This document shows, piece after piece, positions 41,970 through 52,400 of a DNA stretch of 64,000 nt (position 1 is the first letter of the stretch; the number at the start of each line of letters is the position of its first letter). Origin of the DNA: Erinaceus europaeus (lineage: Eukaryota; Chordata; Mammalia; Eulipotyphla; Erinaceidae); contig NC_080166.1 of NCBI RefSeq assembly GCF_950295315.1, positions 102,226,999 through 102,290,998 of the forward strand, in the 5' to 3' direction. The notes beneath the pieces are model-generated. The model was given only the letters and a program-made list of their open reading frames with translations, was not told the DNA's origin and did no database searches. The translations under genes and the position numbers were made by a program.

Positions 41970-43240
41970 CTTTAAAAATGTATTACTTATCTATGTAACT
42001 AGAGGGAAGAAAGAAATTGAGAGTGGAAATATATAGGCTATGTATTTGATATGCGGACTCTCTCAAAAGCCTAGACCAAGTAGATTAGAAGCTTCCAATA
42101 GCACAGCTATATACAAGATACTGGGTACTGTCCAGCAAACCATAACAAAGGGACTTTTCAAAGTTAACCCAATTAACAAATAATGTGATGATAATATTAA
42201 CTATTGATTGTCTTTTTGAACCCTAAGACAGCAGGAACCTCACATCTTCACTATAGAGCCCCTACTTCCCCCAGTCCTGGAACCCTTGGATAGGGCCCAC
42301 TTTCCCGTATGCATCTCCCAATCCAAACCAAATAACATTGCATCTGCCGATTACAACCTAACCAAAGCAACGATTGCTACCTCAACATGCTTTACCTCAG
42401 AATGTATCCAGAGACTTCACGTGTGGAATGACAACCCTTCAGCTTCATTACTCGAGTGAGACCTTTCCTTTAATAGTACACTCTAATTTCATCTCAGGTA
42501 GTTCAGTTTCTAACAAAGTCCCATAACCTAGATATACACCAGTTTCTGTGAGAGAGAGCTTATGTGCACATGTATCCATAAACTATAAAATATATACCTG
42601 AAAGCAGGACTACACTAGAGTTTGCAGTGAGTACCTCCCTAACACTTCCTCTCCACTATTCCAAGCTTGGGATCCATGATTGCTAAACAAATTGTTTGGC
42701 TTCATATGTTAACTCTCTTTTCAATCACCAGGTTCCAGATGCCACCAGGATGCTGGCTAGGCTTCCCTGGATTGAAGACCCCACCAATGTATCCTGGAGC
42801 TCAGCTTCCCCAGAGTCACACCCTACTAGGGAAAGAGAGAGGCAGACTGGGGGTATGGACCGACCAGTCAACGCCCATGTTCAGCGGGGAAGCAATTACA
42901 GAAGCCAGACCTTCTACCTTCTGCAACCCTCAACGACCCTGGGTCCATGCTCCCAGAGGGATAGAGAATGGGAAAGCTACCATGGGAGGGGGTGGGTTAT
43001 GGGGATTGGGTGTTGGGAATTGTGTGGAGTTGTACCCCTCCTACCTTATGCTTTTGTTCACTAATCCTTTCTTAAAAAAAAAAGAAAGAAAGAAATTGAG
43101 AGTGGAAAAGAAGATGGGAGGGAGAAAAAGAGACACCTGTGGCACTGCTTCACCATTTATGATCTTCCCCCATGCAGATGAAAACTGGGGACTTGATTCC
43201 AGGTCATTATCAATGGCTAGCTAATGGATAACTATCCCAT
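41970..43240 (-). mobile_element. tRNA-derived SINE, family B type, split by a long L1 tail
   Basis: Tail side at 41970-42029 (AAAATGTATTACTTATCTATG, GAAATTGAGAGTGGAAA). Head side at 43086-43240 (GAGACACCTGTGGCACTGC, CTTCCCCCATGCAGATG, GGGGACTTGATTCCAGG). Confidence 0.75.
42030..43085 (+). mobile_element. 5'-truncated L1-type element, longest 3' end in the window
   Basis: About 1.05 kb with no open ORF2: CCTAAGACAGCAGGAACC, CCTCAGAATGTATCCAG, GGAATGACAACCCTTCAG, CTCTAATTTCATCTCAGG, GGATCCATGATTGCTAAAC, CCATGTTCAGCGGGG, then an A-rich tail. The 23-bp TSD (GAAAGAAATTGAGAGTGG core) lies at about 42007-42029 and 43086-43108, a length typical of target-primed L1 insertion. The 185- and 122-codon frames are UTR artefacts that recur in other copies. 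Confidence 0.9.
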
Positions 43241-43309
43241 TAAAGACACAATCGTAAAACTGAGCTAAAACTCTAGTTGTATATAAAAATATCATTTATT
43301 GATTTTTAA

Positions 43310-43445
43310 AGATTAATGCATTTATTTATGCGATAGAAGGGGGAGGAGAGACAATGAAATGAAGCATCACATTAGTATGTAATACTGAGCAACTGAATTT
43401 GGGATTTGATGTTGAGGTCTCAATGCTTAATTCACTGGGCCACTA
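43310..43445 (-). mobile_element. tRNA-derived SINE, family D, diverged
   Basis: ATTAATGCATTTATTTATGCG tail side, GGGGGAGGAGAGACAATG, TTCACTGGGCCAC head side. Confidence 0.65.
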
Positions 43446-43477
43446 TAAAAATACCATTAATATATATATATATGGAA

Positions 43478-43661
43478 TTAGCATATCACACCAAAGTAAA
43501 AGACTCTGGGGTGGGTGGGTGGGGAGAATACAGGTCAAAGAAGGATGACAGAGGACCTAGTGGAGGTAGTATTGTTATATGGGAAACTGGGGAATGTTAT
43601 GCATGTACAAACTATTATATTTACTGTTGAATGTAAAACATTAATTCCCCAATAAACAAAT

Positions 43662-43665
<4 letters not shown>
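43478..43665 (+). mobile_element. Second L1-type 3'-end family, short copy
   Basis: CACACCAAAGTAAAAGACTC, GAGGACCTAGTGGAGG, GGGGAATGTTATGCATG, GAATGTAAAACATTAATTCC, CCAATAAACAAA. The inverse of the copy at 50905-51100. Followed by TA repeats to 43712. Confidence 0.8.
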
Positions 43666-43692
<27 letters not shown>

Positions 43693-43936
43693 TAAATTAT
43701 ATATATATATATAATTTTTTGTTTGGAATAATTATGCTTTAGATTTTTCTTAAAAGTGAATGGACCTTTTAATGATTGAAGACATATTAAAATCTATGGG
43801 GATTATCACAGAGATATCTTAATGATTTTAGATCATAAACACTTACATTCAATAATTTTAATTAAAGGCCTATGACTCTACCACTTAGTGTAGGGACTCC
43901 CTAAAAATTATGACTTTGCCTTCATGCTAATTTTAT

Positions 43937-44226
43937 TTTTTTTATTTTTTATTTTTTTAATATTTATTTTATTTATTTATTCCCTTTTGTTGCCCTTGTT
44001 GTTTTATTGTTGTAGTTATTATTGTTGTTGTCGTTGTTGGATAGGACAGAGAGAAATGGAGAGAGGAGGGGAAGACAGAGAGGAGGAGAGAAAGACAGAC
44101 CTGCTTCACCGCCTGTGAAGCGACTCCCCTGCAGGTGGGGAGCCGGGGTTCGAACCGGGATCCTTATGCCGGTCCTTGTGCTTTGCGCCACCTGCGCTTA
44201 ACCCGCTGCGCTACAGCCCGACTCCC
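43937..44226 (-). mobile_element. tRNA-derived SINE, family A, young GCAGGTGG subfamily
   Basis: Nearly intact: minus-strand GGGAGTCGGGCTGTAGCGC, TAGCGCAGCGGG, GCGCAGGTGGCGCAAAGC, GGTTCGAACCCCGGC. The TSD CATGCTAATTTTAT is at about 43923-43936 and 44227-44240. Confidence 0.95.
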
Positions 44227-44474
44227 CATGCTAATTTTATAATGAATTTCCTGTGTAATGGTAGGACCCAGATAAAATTAAACTAGTGAAAATATTTAAT
44301 TAGCTTGGACAACAATACCCACTGTTTTCAGTATTATTTTCACTTAAATATATAGGGCCTACATCTTCATCTAAATAACACTATGTGATATTTCATATAT
44401 TGATAGGGATGTAGTTCATTGTAGATCATGTTCCTTATAAAAAAGAGTTTTCAGATAAAAATAGAAGAAAATAG

Positions 44475-44640
44475 GGCTGGAGAGAAAGTATAATGGTAAT
44501 GCAAAAGACTTTCATGTCTGAGGCTCTGAAGGCCCAGGTTCAATCCCCAGCACCACTATAAACCAGAGCTGAGCAGAGCTCTAATGTTGCTGTCTCTATC
44601 TTTCTATCTCATTAAAATAAACAAAGAAAAAGAAAAAAAA
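44475..44640 (+). mobile_element. tRNA-derived SINE, family C
   Basis: AGGGCTGGAGAGAAAGTATAATG, CAGGTTCAATCCCCAGC, ATAAACCAGAGCTGAGC, GTCTCTATCTTTCTATCTC, AATAAACAAAGAAAAAG. Confidence 0.87.
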
Positions 44641-44644
44641 AGAA

Positions 44645-45294
44645 AAATATGTCATGGCACCAGTAAAATTAAGGAGAAGTAAGAAGAGAGGTTTAGAGAA
44701 TGGATGTGTGTCACGTAAAATCAGGACATGCACTACCTATATATAATTCCCTTGCCCAGATAAGACTTAGTCAATGGTTATAGCCATTGCTTTCAAAATC
44801 CAAAATGGTTCTGCTTATTTCCTGGCATACGTGAAAAGGACATGTATGACACAACATGACCTTAAGTTCAAAGTCAGTGTTACATTAAAATGACAACATA
44901 TTGTGGAACTGAGACCAATGATCTAATGTTTCACAAGTAGTAGCGATCATCTGCTTTACAAAATGGAGTCCCCAAAATATCTCTGTTTCAGGAAGATATC
45001 TATATCTTCCTGATTGGTCATTTTTTAAAATTAATTTACTTCTACATGTGTTCATTTGTATTTCCTATTTTTATGCTGCATGAAACATTTCAAGATGGTC
45101 TCAACATATTTTCTGCAGACCTTAGGGTTACTTGAAAGATTTCCACATCATTAACAGTACCCAATATTTATCATTGTTCTACTTACATCTAATAGACAAT
45201 AAACATCCAGTAGGTATTATTCAAGTTTACCAATGAAGAATAGTTTACATCACTTTTAACAATTATATATTGCCGTAAAGAATTATGGTAATTG
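44645..45294. other. Unassigned DNA
   Basis: No gene or recent repeat recognised. Confidence 0.45.
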
Positions 45295-45296
45295 TT

Positions 45297-45505
45297 GAGG
45301 TTGGGTGGTGGTGCACCTGATTGAGCTCATGTATTACAAAGTGCAAGGACCTAGGTTCAAGCTCCCAGTCCACACTTATAGGGAGAAAGCTTTTCAAGTG
45401 GTAAAGCATGGCCCCTGGTGCCTCTCTGTCTCTTTTTCTCCTCTTTCTATTACTCTCTTCACTCTCAATTTCTACTTCTATCCAATAAGTAAATTGAAAA
45501 AAATC
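45297..45505 (+). mobile_element. tRNA-derived SINE, family B
   Basis: GAGGTTGGGTGGTGGTGCAC, GTGCAAGGACCTAGG, TTCAAGCTCCCAG, AAGTGGTAAAGC, TTCTATCCAATAAGTAAATTG. Confidence 0.87.
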
Positions 45506-45564
45506 ATGGTGATTGTGTAGACTCAAAGTGATAATAGAAGCAGACAAGAGGACTCTGAGTTTGT

Positions 45565-45705
45565 TTGTTTGTATTTAATAGAGAGAGACAGACAGAGAGA
45601 GGGATAACGAGAGAGCTAGAATGAGACTATTAGCACTGAAACTTCCTTCCTCCCATGCAGTAAGGGCATGGCTCAAACCTGGGTTGTGCACATAGCAAAG
45701 CAGTT
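45565..45705 (-). mobile_element. Diverged tRNA-like SINE
   Basis: GTATTTAATAGAGAGAGAC, CTCCCATGCAGTAAGGGC, CTCAAACCTGGGTTGTG. Family uncertain. Confidence 0.6.
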
Positions 45706-46189
45706 TTTTTGTTGTTGTTGGATTCTATGTGGTGTGGTGGATATTAAAAAATAGTCTATCAAAGATGTAATCAGCTAAGGGAAAACAGCTGAAAGAATAT
45801 TAATGCTACTTAGAATGGAATATTCATATTGGATGCATCTGGTATAAATGATCAGGGAAGTCAAGTTCAACATCAACATCAACTTACTGGAGACTGAGTT
45901 AAAAACATACACCAAGTTTTGGATATCTAAATTCAGAGTTGATGAGAGGTCTGACTAGAGATAGCAGTTTTGTGAGTTGTATTTGTTTGTAAGATATGTG
46001 GAAATGGCACATAAAAGTAAATGAGATTATGAAAACTGTGAGTGCAGATGGAGAAGAACAGAAGACTAAGCCCTAGGATACTTTACTTTAACAATACTAA
46101 GGGGACACAAAAAAGCAGCAAAGGAATTGGATGCAACATGTAGAAGGAAAATAAAATCAGAGATGATAATATTTTGTAAGAAAAGTAAA

Positions 46190-46472
46190 GTTTTAAAAAT
46201 ATTTTATTTATTTATTCCCTTTTTGTTGCCCTTGCTTTTTTATTGTTGTAGTTATTATTGTTGTTGTTATTGATGTCATTATTGGATAGGACAGAGAGAA
46301 ATGGAGAGAGGAGGAGAAGACAGACAAGGGGAGAGAAAGATAGACACCTGCAGACCTGCTTCACCGCTTGTGCAGTGACTCTTCCACCTGCAGGTGGGGA
46401 GCCAAGGGCTCAAACTGGAATCCTTATACAGGTCCTTGCGTTTAACCCACTGTGCTACCACCCGGCTTTCCA
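46190..46472 (-). mobile_element. tRNA-derived SINE, family A
   Basis: TTTATTTATTCCCTTTTTG, GGATAGGACAGAGAG, AGACACCTGCAGACCTGC, CCTGCAGGTGGGGAGCC, CACTGTGCTACCACCCGGC. Confidence 0.92.
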
Positions 46473-46551
46473 AGCGAAATGTTTTAAGGAATAACTGATG
46501 GTGTCAAATAGTAATGTCATCAATGACCTTCCAAAGATGTCACTTACTCAT

Positions 46552-46606
46552 TGTGTGTGTGTGTGTGTGTGTCTGTGTTGTGTGTGTGCGTGTGTGAGCG
46601 CGCGCA
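46552..46606. repeat. (TG)n microsatellite with a short CG run
   Basis: TG repeat with interruptions, ending GAGCGCGCGCAATTG; the CGCGCG is unusual in this CpG-poor window. Confidence 0.93.
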
Positions 46607-47762
46607 ATTGCATGTATAGGGAACTTGTATGTTCACAGCAAGTAGACAAGACTGAGTGGCTAGAGATTTAGTACATGCTTTACAGTACAAATAATAACAA
46701 ATCCTATTTTAATAAAATGTGGAGAAGCAAATCTATTTTAATAAAAACGATCCAGAGAAATAGAAATTGGCTATTTGTTTAAAGGCTCAAAATACTCCAG
46801 TTTATATTCTCTAAAATTTGTATAACTACTCAGGAAGTTTAACTGGCTCAAAAATTGTAATTCCACTATAAATACCCATAAAACTGAACAAAATAGGTGA
46901 AAGAACAGCAACCCGTGCAGGGCTGTGATGCTTAAGATAAAAGGAAAGTGATAAAACTCTTCAATGGTTGACATAGGGCACAGTAGGAGTGTGTTTCTAC
47001 AGCCCAACAAAGGTTGTGAAAGACCAGTGTTGCACATTTAAGGAGCCGTATTGCAGTTTAGACAGACTAAGGTGGCTATAATGTGTATAGCAGAATACTG
47101 CACACAAGTAGGAACTTTACACAGAGAAAGAATGACCCATAAAGCTTCATGGGGTACCCTCCTTTAATCTTTGGCAGAAAGAATACCAATATGTACATGA
47201 ATGGGATAAAACTCCTAAGACAACAAAATAATAATGGTAACCACTGGCAAAAAGTTCATAACTATTTCTGGAGGTCAGTTAAGGTTAGGAACTATATACA
47301 TACACTACCATCAGAATAAAGAGACTTATGAATACACAAAGCATTCCACAAAATAAGTGTTTTTCGGGAATGTGGCTCTATTAACATTAACCTCTGGATT
47401 TTTCTACTCTTTAACAAAGTTTTGAAGCACATTGATCACAAGAATTATATAAAAATGCAATGCACTGTTATAGTAAATATTAAGACACAGGATGACACTG
47501 AATTCATTAACATTATATAATGCAGAAAGGATTGGTGAGTTTAAATACATAATAAAAGCTACCCAAAATTAACACAGAAAGACTTAAAATTAACTGAACA
47601 TTAGTAATTTCAGGGACAAAAATCCAGTAGTATAATGGATATGCCATAAGAATCCTGAGGAAAGTTAAGAGTTAAAGAAGGGTAGGGTGAAAAAAATAGA
47701 GTAAAGGCATTTCAAGAAATGAATCCACATACCTTAGAAGTTTAATGAACTGCAAGTGTAAG
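46607..47762. other. Gene-free stretch
   Basis: Some sentences resemble decayed L1 (for example GCAGAATACTGCACACAAG) but not enough to call. Confidence 0.4.
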
Positions 47763-47792
47763 AAAGAAAAGCATATCACGGGAGTCGGGCTG

Positions 47793-47804
47793 TAGCGCAG
47801 CGGG
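47793..47804 (+). promoter_or_regulatory. RNA polymerase III A box of the SINE
   Basis: TAGCGCAGCGGG fits the consensus TRGCNNAGYNGG at every position. Confidence 0.88.
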
Positions 47805-47849
47805 TTAAGCGCAGGTGGCGCAAAGCACAAGGACCGGCATAAGGATCCC

Positions 47850-47860
47850 GGTTCGAACCC
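47850..47860 (+). promoter_or_regulatory. RNA polymerase III B box of the SINE
   Basis: GGTTCGAACCC fits GGTTCGANNCC completely. With the A box 46 bp upstream this gives an internal pol III promoter. Confidence 0.9.
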
Positions 47861-48099
47861 CGGCTCCCCACCTGCAGGGGAGTGGCTTCACAGGCGGTGA
47901 AGCAGGTCTGCAGGTGTCTATCTTTCTCTCCTCCTCTCTGCCTTCCCCTCCTCTCTCCATTTCTCTCTGTCCTACCCAACAATGACAACAACAATAATAA
48001 CTACAACAATAAAACAACAAGGGCAACAAAAGGGAATAAATAAAGAAAATAAATATTAAAAAAAAAAATTTTTTAAAAAAAAAAAGAAAAGCATATCAC

Positions 48100-48584
48100 T
48101 ACAACAAAATTGCTGAAAACAAGTAATAAATAAGGAAAAGAAATGTAATGAAGAGAAATCATGTAAAAAATAACAGCCAACTTTGTGTCAGAAATAATTC
48201 AGTATTAACAGCAGAACAACAACATGATGGCACACTTTGGAAAGTATTTGGAAAATAAAGAAAAAAATGTCCATCATATCTTGCCAAGACACAGGCACTA
48301 TGATAAAGCTTAAAGTCCTTAATGGTAAATTAAATTGATATTAAGTGTATCACTACAGACTAAGGTCTGTACATAGGAATGAAAGTTTCTAAAAAATTAG
48401 CTATGAGGATAAATATAAGATTTTTTTTGTATCATTAAAATGGTTGGTTAAAAAAAAAACTCACACCAATGACTTATAAACCAGATTAAAGGCAGAAGCA
48501 AATGCAGACTTTATATATGATTGGAGAAAGATATAGAAGTATTCTGATGTAAGATTATGACAGAGCAATATGATTTAGATTAGC
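48100..48584. other. Unassigned DNA
   Basis: No gene or recent repeat recognised. Confidence 0.45.
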
Positions 48585-48780
48585 AGGGCTGGGTGGTGGC
48601 GCTCCTGGTTGAGCAATATTTTACAGTGCGAAAGGAACCAGGTTCGAGCCCCTGGCCCCCACCTGCAGGGGGAAAGCTTTGTGAGTGGTGAAGGAGGGCT
48701 TCAGGTGTCTCTCTATCTCCTCCTTCCCTCTCAGTTTCTGGCTGTTTCTATCCAATAAATAAAGATAATTTTTTAAAATA
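48585..48780 (+). mobile_element. tRNA-derived SINE, family B, well preserved
   Basis: GGGCTGGGTGGTGGCGCTCC, CTGGTTGAGCAATA, CCAGGTTCGAGCCCCTGG (intact B box), CCCCCACCTGCAGGGGG, CTGGCTGTTTCTATCC, AATAAATAAAGATAATTTT. Confidence 0.92.
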
Positions 48781-50890
48781 ATTTATATTAGCATATGATG
48801 ACAGACCTCTTACAAAACTTATATAAGGATTTCTACTCATCAGAAACTGTCTAGTGTACAAAGGATTCTATAGGAGAACCACTGGCCTTTATCCAGTATA
48901 CAGCAGTACCATGCATGCCTCCCAAGAATGTACCAATTAAAATAAGCTCCAGATATCGACATATGTACCATGAGACAAAACTGATCTGAACACTAAATCA
49001 CTGTGTAAACAAGGAAAATAGGGATAAAAGAGATGTAACTAACAAATAAAAAGCAAAGGTAAGAAGAAAATGTTATTCTGAAAGAAAACAAGATTAAAAA
49101 ATAATGAAGACTAATTACTAAATGGAATAAGTAATAAACCTAAAACTGATCTTATAAAAAAAGTACATCTAGTTTAAATTATATAAATGCCAAGTAAAGG
49201 GCAAAATTACCAAACTAGATGAAAATGTTACTTTTTATAAGAATCCATTCTTGATATAAATATAGATATAGATAGGCTGAAACACAATAAGAGAATTAAT
49301 AACTATATGCTATGCAAACAATATTGAAAGTAGTACTTTAAAAACAGACTTTGAGCAAGGACTATTGTCAGGAATAGATATTTTTTATAATACTGAAGAT
49401 AGGGGTATATATATATTCATATACATAATATTCATGTACATGTGTATTCATATACATATATATGATCAAAGTACAAAAACTATAGGAACTATATCATTTT
49501 ATATAAACTACAAAACATTCAAATATAACTTTAAGTCACAAATTTATTATAAATATGTGCCTTTTAGTTCAATGACTACTGTTTCAAGCTTATATTTAAA
49601 AATGTGATTTTTCTTGAGCTCGCAGTTTCCATGCATATATGGGACGGGGTTAACTTGAATTATAACTCCTCCTCTAACAAAATAAGCAAATAACCAAAGC
49701 AGGCACTGATGTATGGCTTTTATAAAAAATACTAATTATAAAATGGGCTAAGCTGCATAAACTTATTCCATTTTGGTTGTAGTATTAAGTGCTTGGAAAT
49801 TATTTAAAGGCATTAAACTTGATGCAAACATTTTTATTACTATGAAGTAAAAATATGGGATAGAAATAAGAAATAAGTTGGGACCCTTAACACTAATTTA
49901 AAAAAAAAGCAAATGGGTTGGTAATGTGGTTTTGAGGATGTTATTCAAAAGTCAGTCCAGGAGAAATAAAAATATATTGAAGTTTAAGAACATCTTTATT
50001 CTATATTCATTTGGCAGGACAGAGTTTATCATCTGGTATATACCTGACCAAAAGTTGAGCCAAAGAAGGGTTTATAAACTATAATATACCCTTGAACAAG
50101 ATAGCAATTGATATTAATTTTATTCTTTCATATTAAGAATATTTCATTTTCATTGCTTTTGGTTTCAGCACATTTAACCTATTCTTTCTGAATGACATAT
50201 TGTCACAGAATAAAGTATAAAAACTTGATAATAACTTGCAAGTTCTTTCAGTAGCTACAGTTCATTTTTAAATAAAATGGCAAATAGTCATTATAGAAAT
50301 TCCTACCATCTGAGCCTGAGAATCACATATAAGTCATGGAATAGACTAAAAATATATATTAGAAGAGGTAATTGGTTTGTTAGCTTCATTGACCACCAAA
50401 AATGTTTTAAATACTTTCTTGAGTAATTTTAGTAATAATCTCTCTAGGTATTTCAAGTTCTATCTTACATTGTTTTGGGCACGTTTGTAATTCTATTTGT
50501 GGAGCACCATATTAGACCATGGGCAAATTTCAAAAGAAATGAGCACGCATGCTTCACAACCTAATTTTGAAATTAATGTAATTCTACATGTAGGAAAATC
50601 TTATAAGCAATGACAGAAGTCATAAACAAGTCATAGTAAACTATGTCAGCAAAACAATTTAAAATCCTTTTTTTTCAGTGTAAGGTTTCTAGGACATTCA
50701 ATGATATATAAGTTACATAATATGATTTGAAGTAAGCCTCTGAGGGCATGTGATCTTAATTCTGCAAAAGCCATACTACCCATGTCAATATTAAACTAAC
50801 AATTTAGTGAAAAAAACTATTGGGATTTCTCTGGTAGTCCAGTAAGTAATGTAGAGTTATTTTTCTGCTTTTAAGTTAAGTGCAGCATTT
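48781..50890. other. Repeat-poor, gene-free stretch of 2.1 kb
   Basis: Very AT-rich. Parts of 49000-49330 may be decayed L1 coding sequence, not certain. No open frame with a domain. Confidence 0.45.
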
Positions 50891-50904
50891 TAGTTTTTTT
50901 GTTT

Positions 50905-51100
50905 AATTTTGTATTGGGGAATAAATGTTTTACATTCAACAGTAAATACAATAGTTTGTACATGTATAGCGTTTCCCAGTTTACCATATAACAATACAAT
51001 CCCCACTAGGTCCTCTGTCATCCTTTTTGGGCCTGTATTCTCCCCTGCCACCCAAGAATCTTTTACTTTGTTGCAACATGTCAATTCCAGTTCAGGTTCT
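50905..51100 (-). mobile_element. Second L1-type 3'-end family
   Basis: TTGGGGAATAAATGTTTTAC, CATTCAACAGTAAATAC, CCTCTGTCATCCTTTTTGG, TCTTTTACTTTGTTGC: the reverse complement of the 43478-43665 type. Confidence 0.8.
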
Positions 51101-51527
51101 ACTTGTGTGGAACCTGAACTACATGGGACCTAATGTTTGAGAATTCAAAGTTTTATCTAAAGTCATATCCCGGATTACATTTGTAGCATTTCTGCTACCA
51201 TTACCTCAATAACAAATAAATTCTATTAAATAAAAGAACACTGAAACTCTTATTAAAATGTTATCATTTATATTTTACTTTTAGAAGCCACTGCTACAAG
51301 TAATTCTATTTAATTTAACATCTGGAAAATCATCTTGATTGGTTACAGGTCATGAGTTCTATTTTGTAGTCAATAAAAATGATCAATAAATTCTTCACAC
51401 ACAATCAAATTTTTGTCCTCAGGCTCAATTTTGTGTTAAATAATTGGATATTTATCTATGACTCATGTCTAAATCTATATAAGAGCAGTAACCTCATTCC
51501 AATGATTTACCTATAAGAGTAAATATT
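51101..51527. other. Unassigned DNA
   Basis: Nothing recognised. Confidence 0.45.
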
Positions 51528-51740
51528 TGAAGCTGGGTGGTGGTACACCTGTTTGAGCACACATGTTACTGTGCGCAAGAATCTGGATTTGAGACCCTGG
51601 TCCCTACCTTCAGGGGAAAGCTTTGAGAGAGGTAAAGCAGTGTTCCAGATGTCTCACTGTCTCCCTCTCTATTGATCCCCTTCCCTCTTGATTTCTGGCT
51701 GTCTCTATTCAACAAAAAATGATAATAAAATAATTAAAAT
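51528..51740 (+). mobile_element. tRNA-derived SINE, family B
   Basis: GAAGCTGGGTGGTGGTACACC, TGTTTGAGCACAC, GATTTGAGACCCTGG, GATTTCTGGCTGTCTCTATTC, A-rich tail. Confidence 0.88.
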
Positions 51741-51756
51741 AAAAATTGACAAAAAT

Positions 51757-51804
<48 letters not shown>
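51757..51804. repeat. (GATA)n microsatellite
   Basis: Twelve ATAG units. Confidence 0.97.
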
Positions 51805-51805
<1 letters not shown>

Positions 51806-52170
51806 GGTTTTTTATAGACATAATAGTCAACCTATTATGTGTGATCTTAGGAAAACCACTGAAGTTTCCAATGGAGGGAATGACGACACGGAACTCTGAT
51901 GGTAGAAACTGTGGAATTATTCCCACGTGATCTTGTAATTTTGTAAACCAATATTTAATCACCAATATAAGACAATTTAAAAGAAAAAAGGTATTAAGAA
52001 CAAAAAATTAGAGAATTGAAAGAGGACTATCACATGAGAGGCAGAACCCATGGTCACAAGCAAGCAAGGCTGATATTTGACTGTGGCAATATGAATGTAT
52101 AGTGAATCATCTTACACACCTGAAACCACTGTGTTGTTTTGACTATTCAATCTCAATAAAAATTTAAAAC
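51805..52170 (+). mobile_element. Two old L1-type 3' ends in series
   Basis: First: GATCTTAGGAAAACCACTG, GGAACTCTGATGGTAG, GTGATCTTGTAATTTTG to about 51980. Second: CACATGAGAGGCAGAACC, CATCTTACACACCTGAAACC, CTCAATAAAAATTTAAAAC to 52170. Confidence 0.6.
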
Positions 52171-52366
52171 TAATTTCAATTGTTCAAGCAGAGTATTTAA
52201 ATTGAAAAGAGATGGTAAATGAAAGCTATAAGCCTGGAAGTTGCAGAATACATGTATGATCAAAATAAATACCCAGTTAACTAGAATGACAGTATAGAAA
52301 TAAGTTTGCAATAGCAATATTAAAATGTGGTGATACAGCCACCCAGGACAAAATGTTTTCTTTGAT

Positions 52367-52367
<1 letters not shown>

Positions 52368-52398
<31 letters not shown>
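52368..52398. repeat. (CA)n microsatellite
   Basis: About 31 bp of CA repeat. Confidence 0.96.

Positions 52399-52399
<1 letters not shown>

Positions 52400-52400
<1 letters not shown>

Larger units (their letters stand above)
47780..48082 (+). mobile_element. tRNA-derived SINE, family A, young GCAGGTGG subfamily; best-preserved copy
   Basis: Intact tRNA-like region with A and B boxes, GCTCCCCACCTGCAGGGG, GGTCTGCAGGTGTC, CTGTCCTACCCAACAATG, (AAC/AAT) tail then A/T run. Perfect 17-bp TSD AAAGAAAAGCATATCAC at 47763-47779 and 48083-48099. Confidence 0.97.

Noticed and set aside
42667..43224. 185-codon plus-strand frame, with similar frames at 7274, 22852, 28245, 33175 and 63342
   Set aside because: The same frames recur wherever the L1-type 3' tail occurs, on whichever strand it lies; they are UTR sequence that happens to be open.
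47780..47868. Possible tRNA gene (perfect A and B boxes)
   Set aside because: It is the head of a dispersed SINE with a long body, A-rich tail and TSD; no acceptor-stem closure or proper anticodon arm.
49000..49330. Possible L1 ORF2 remnant
   Set aside because: A-rich text vaguely similar to L1 coding sequence but no motif could be matched with confidence.
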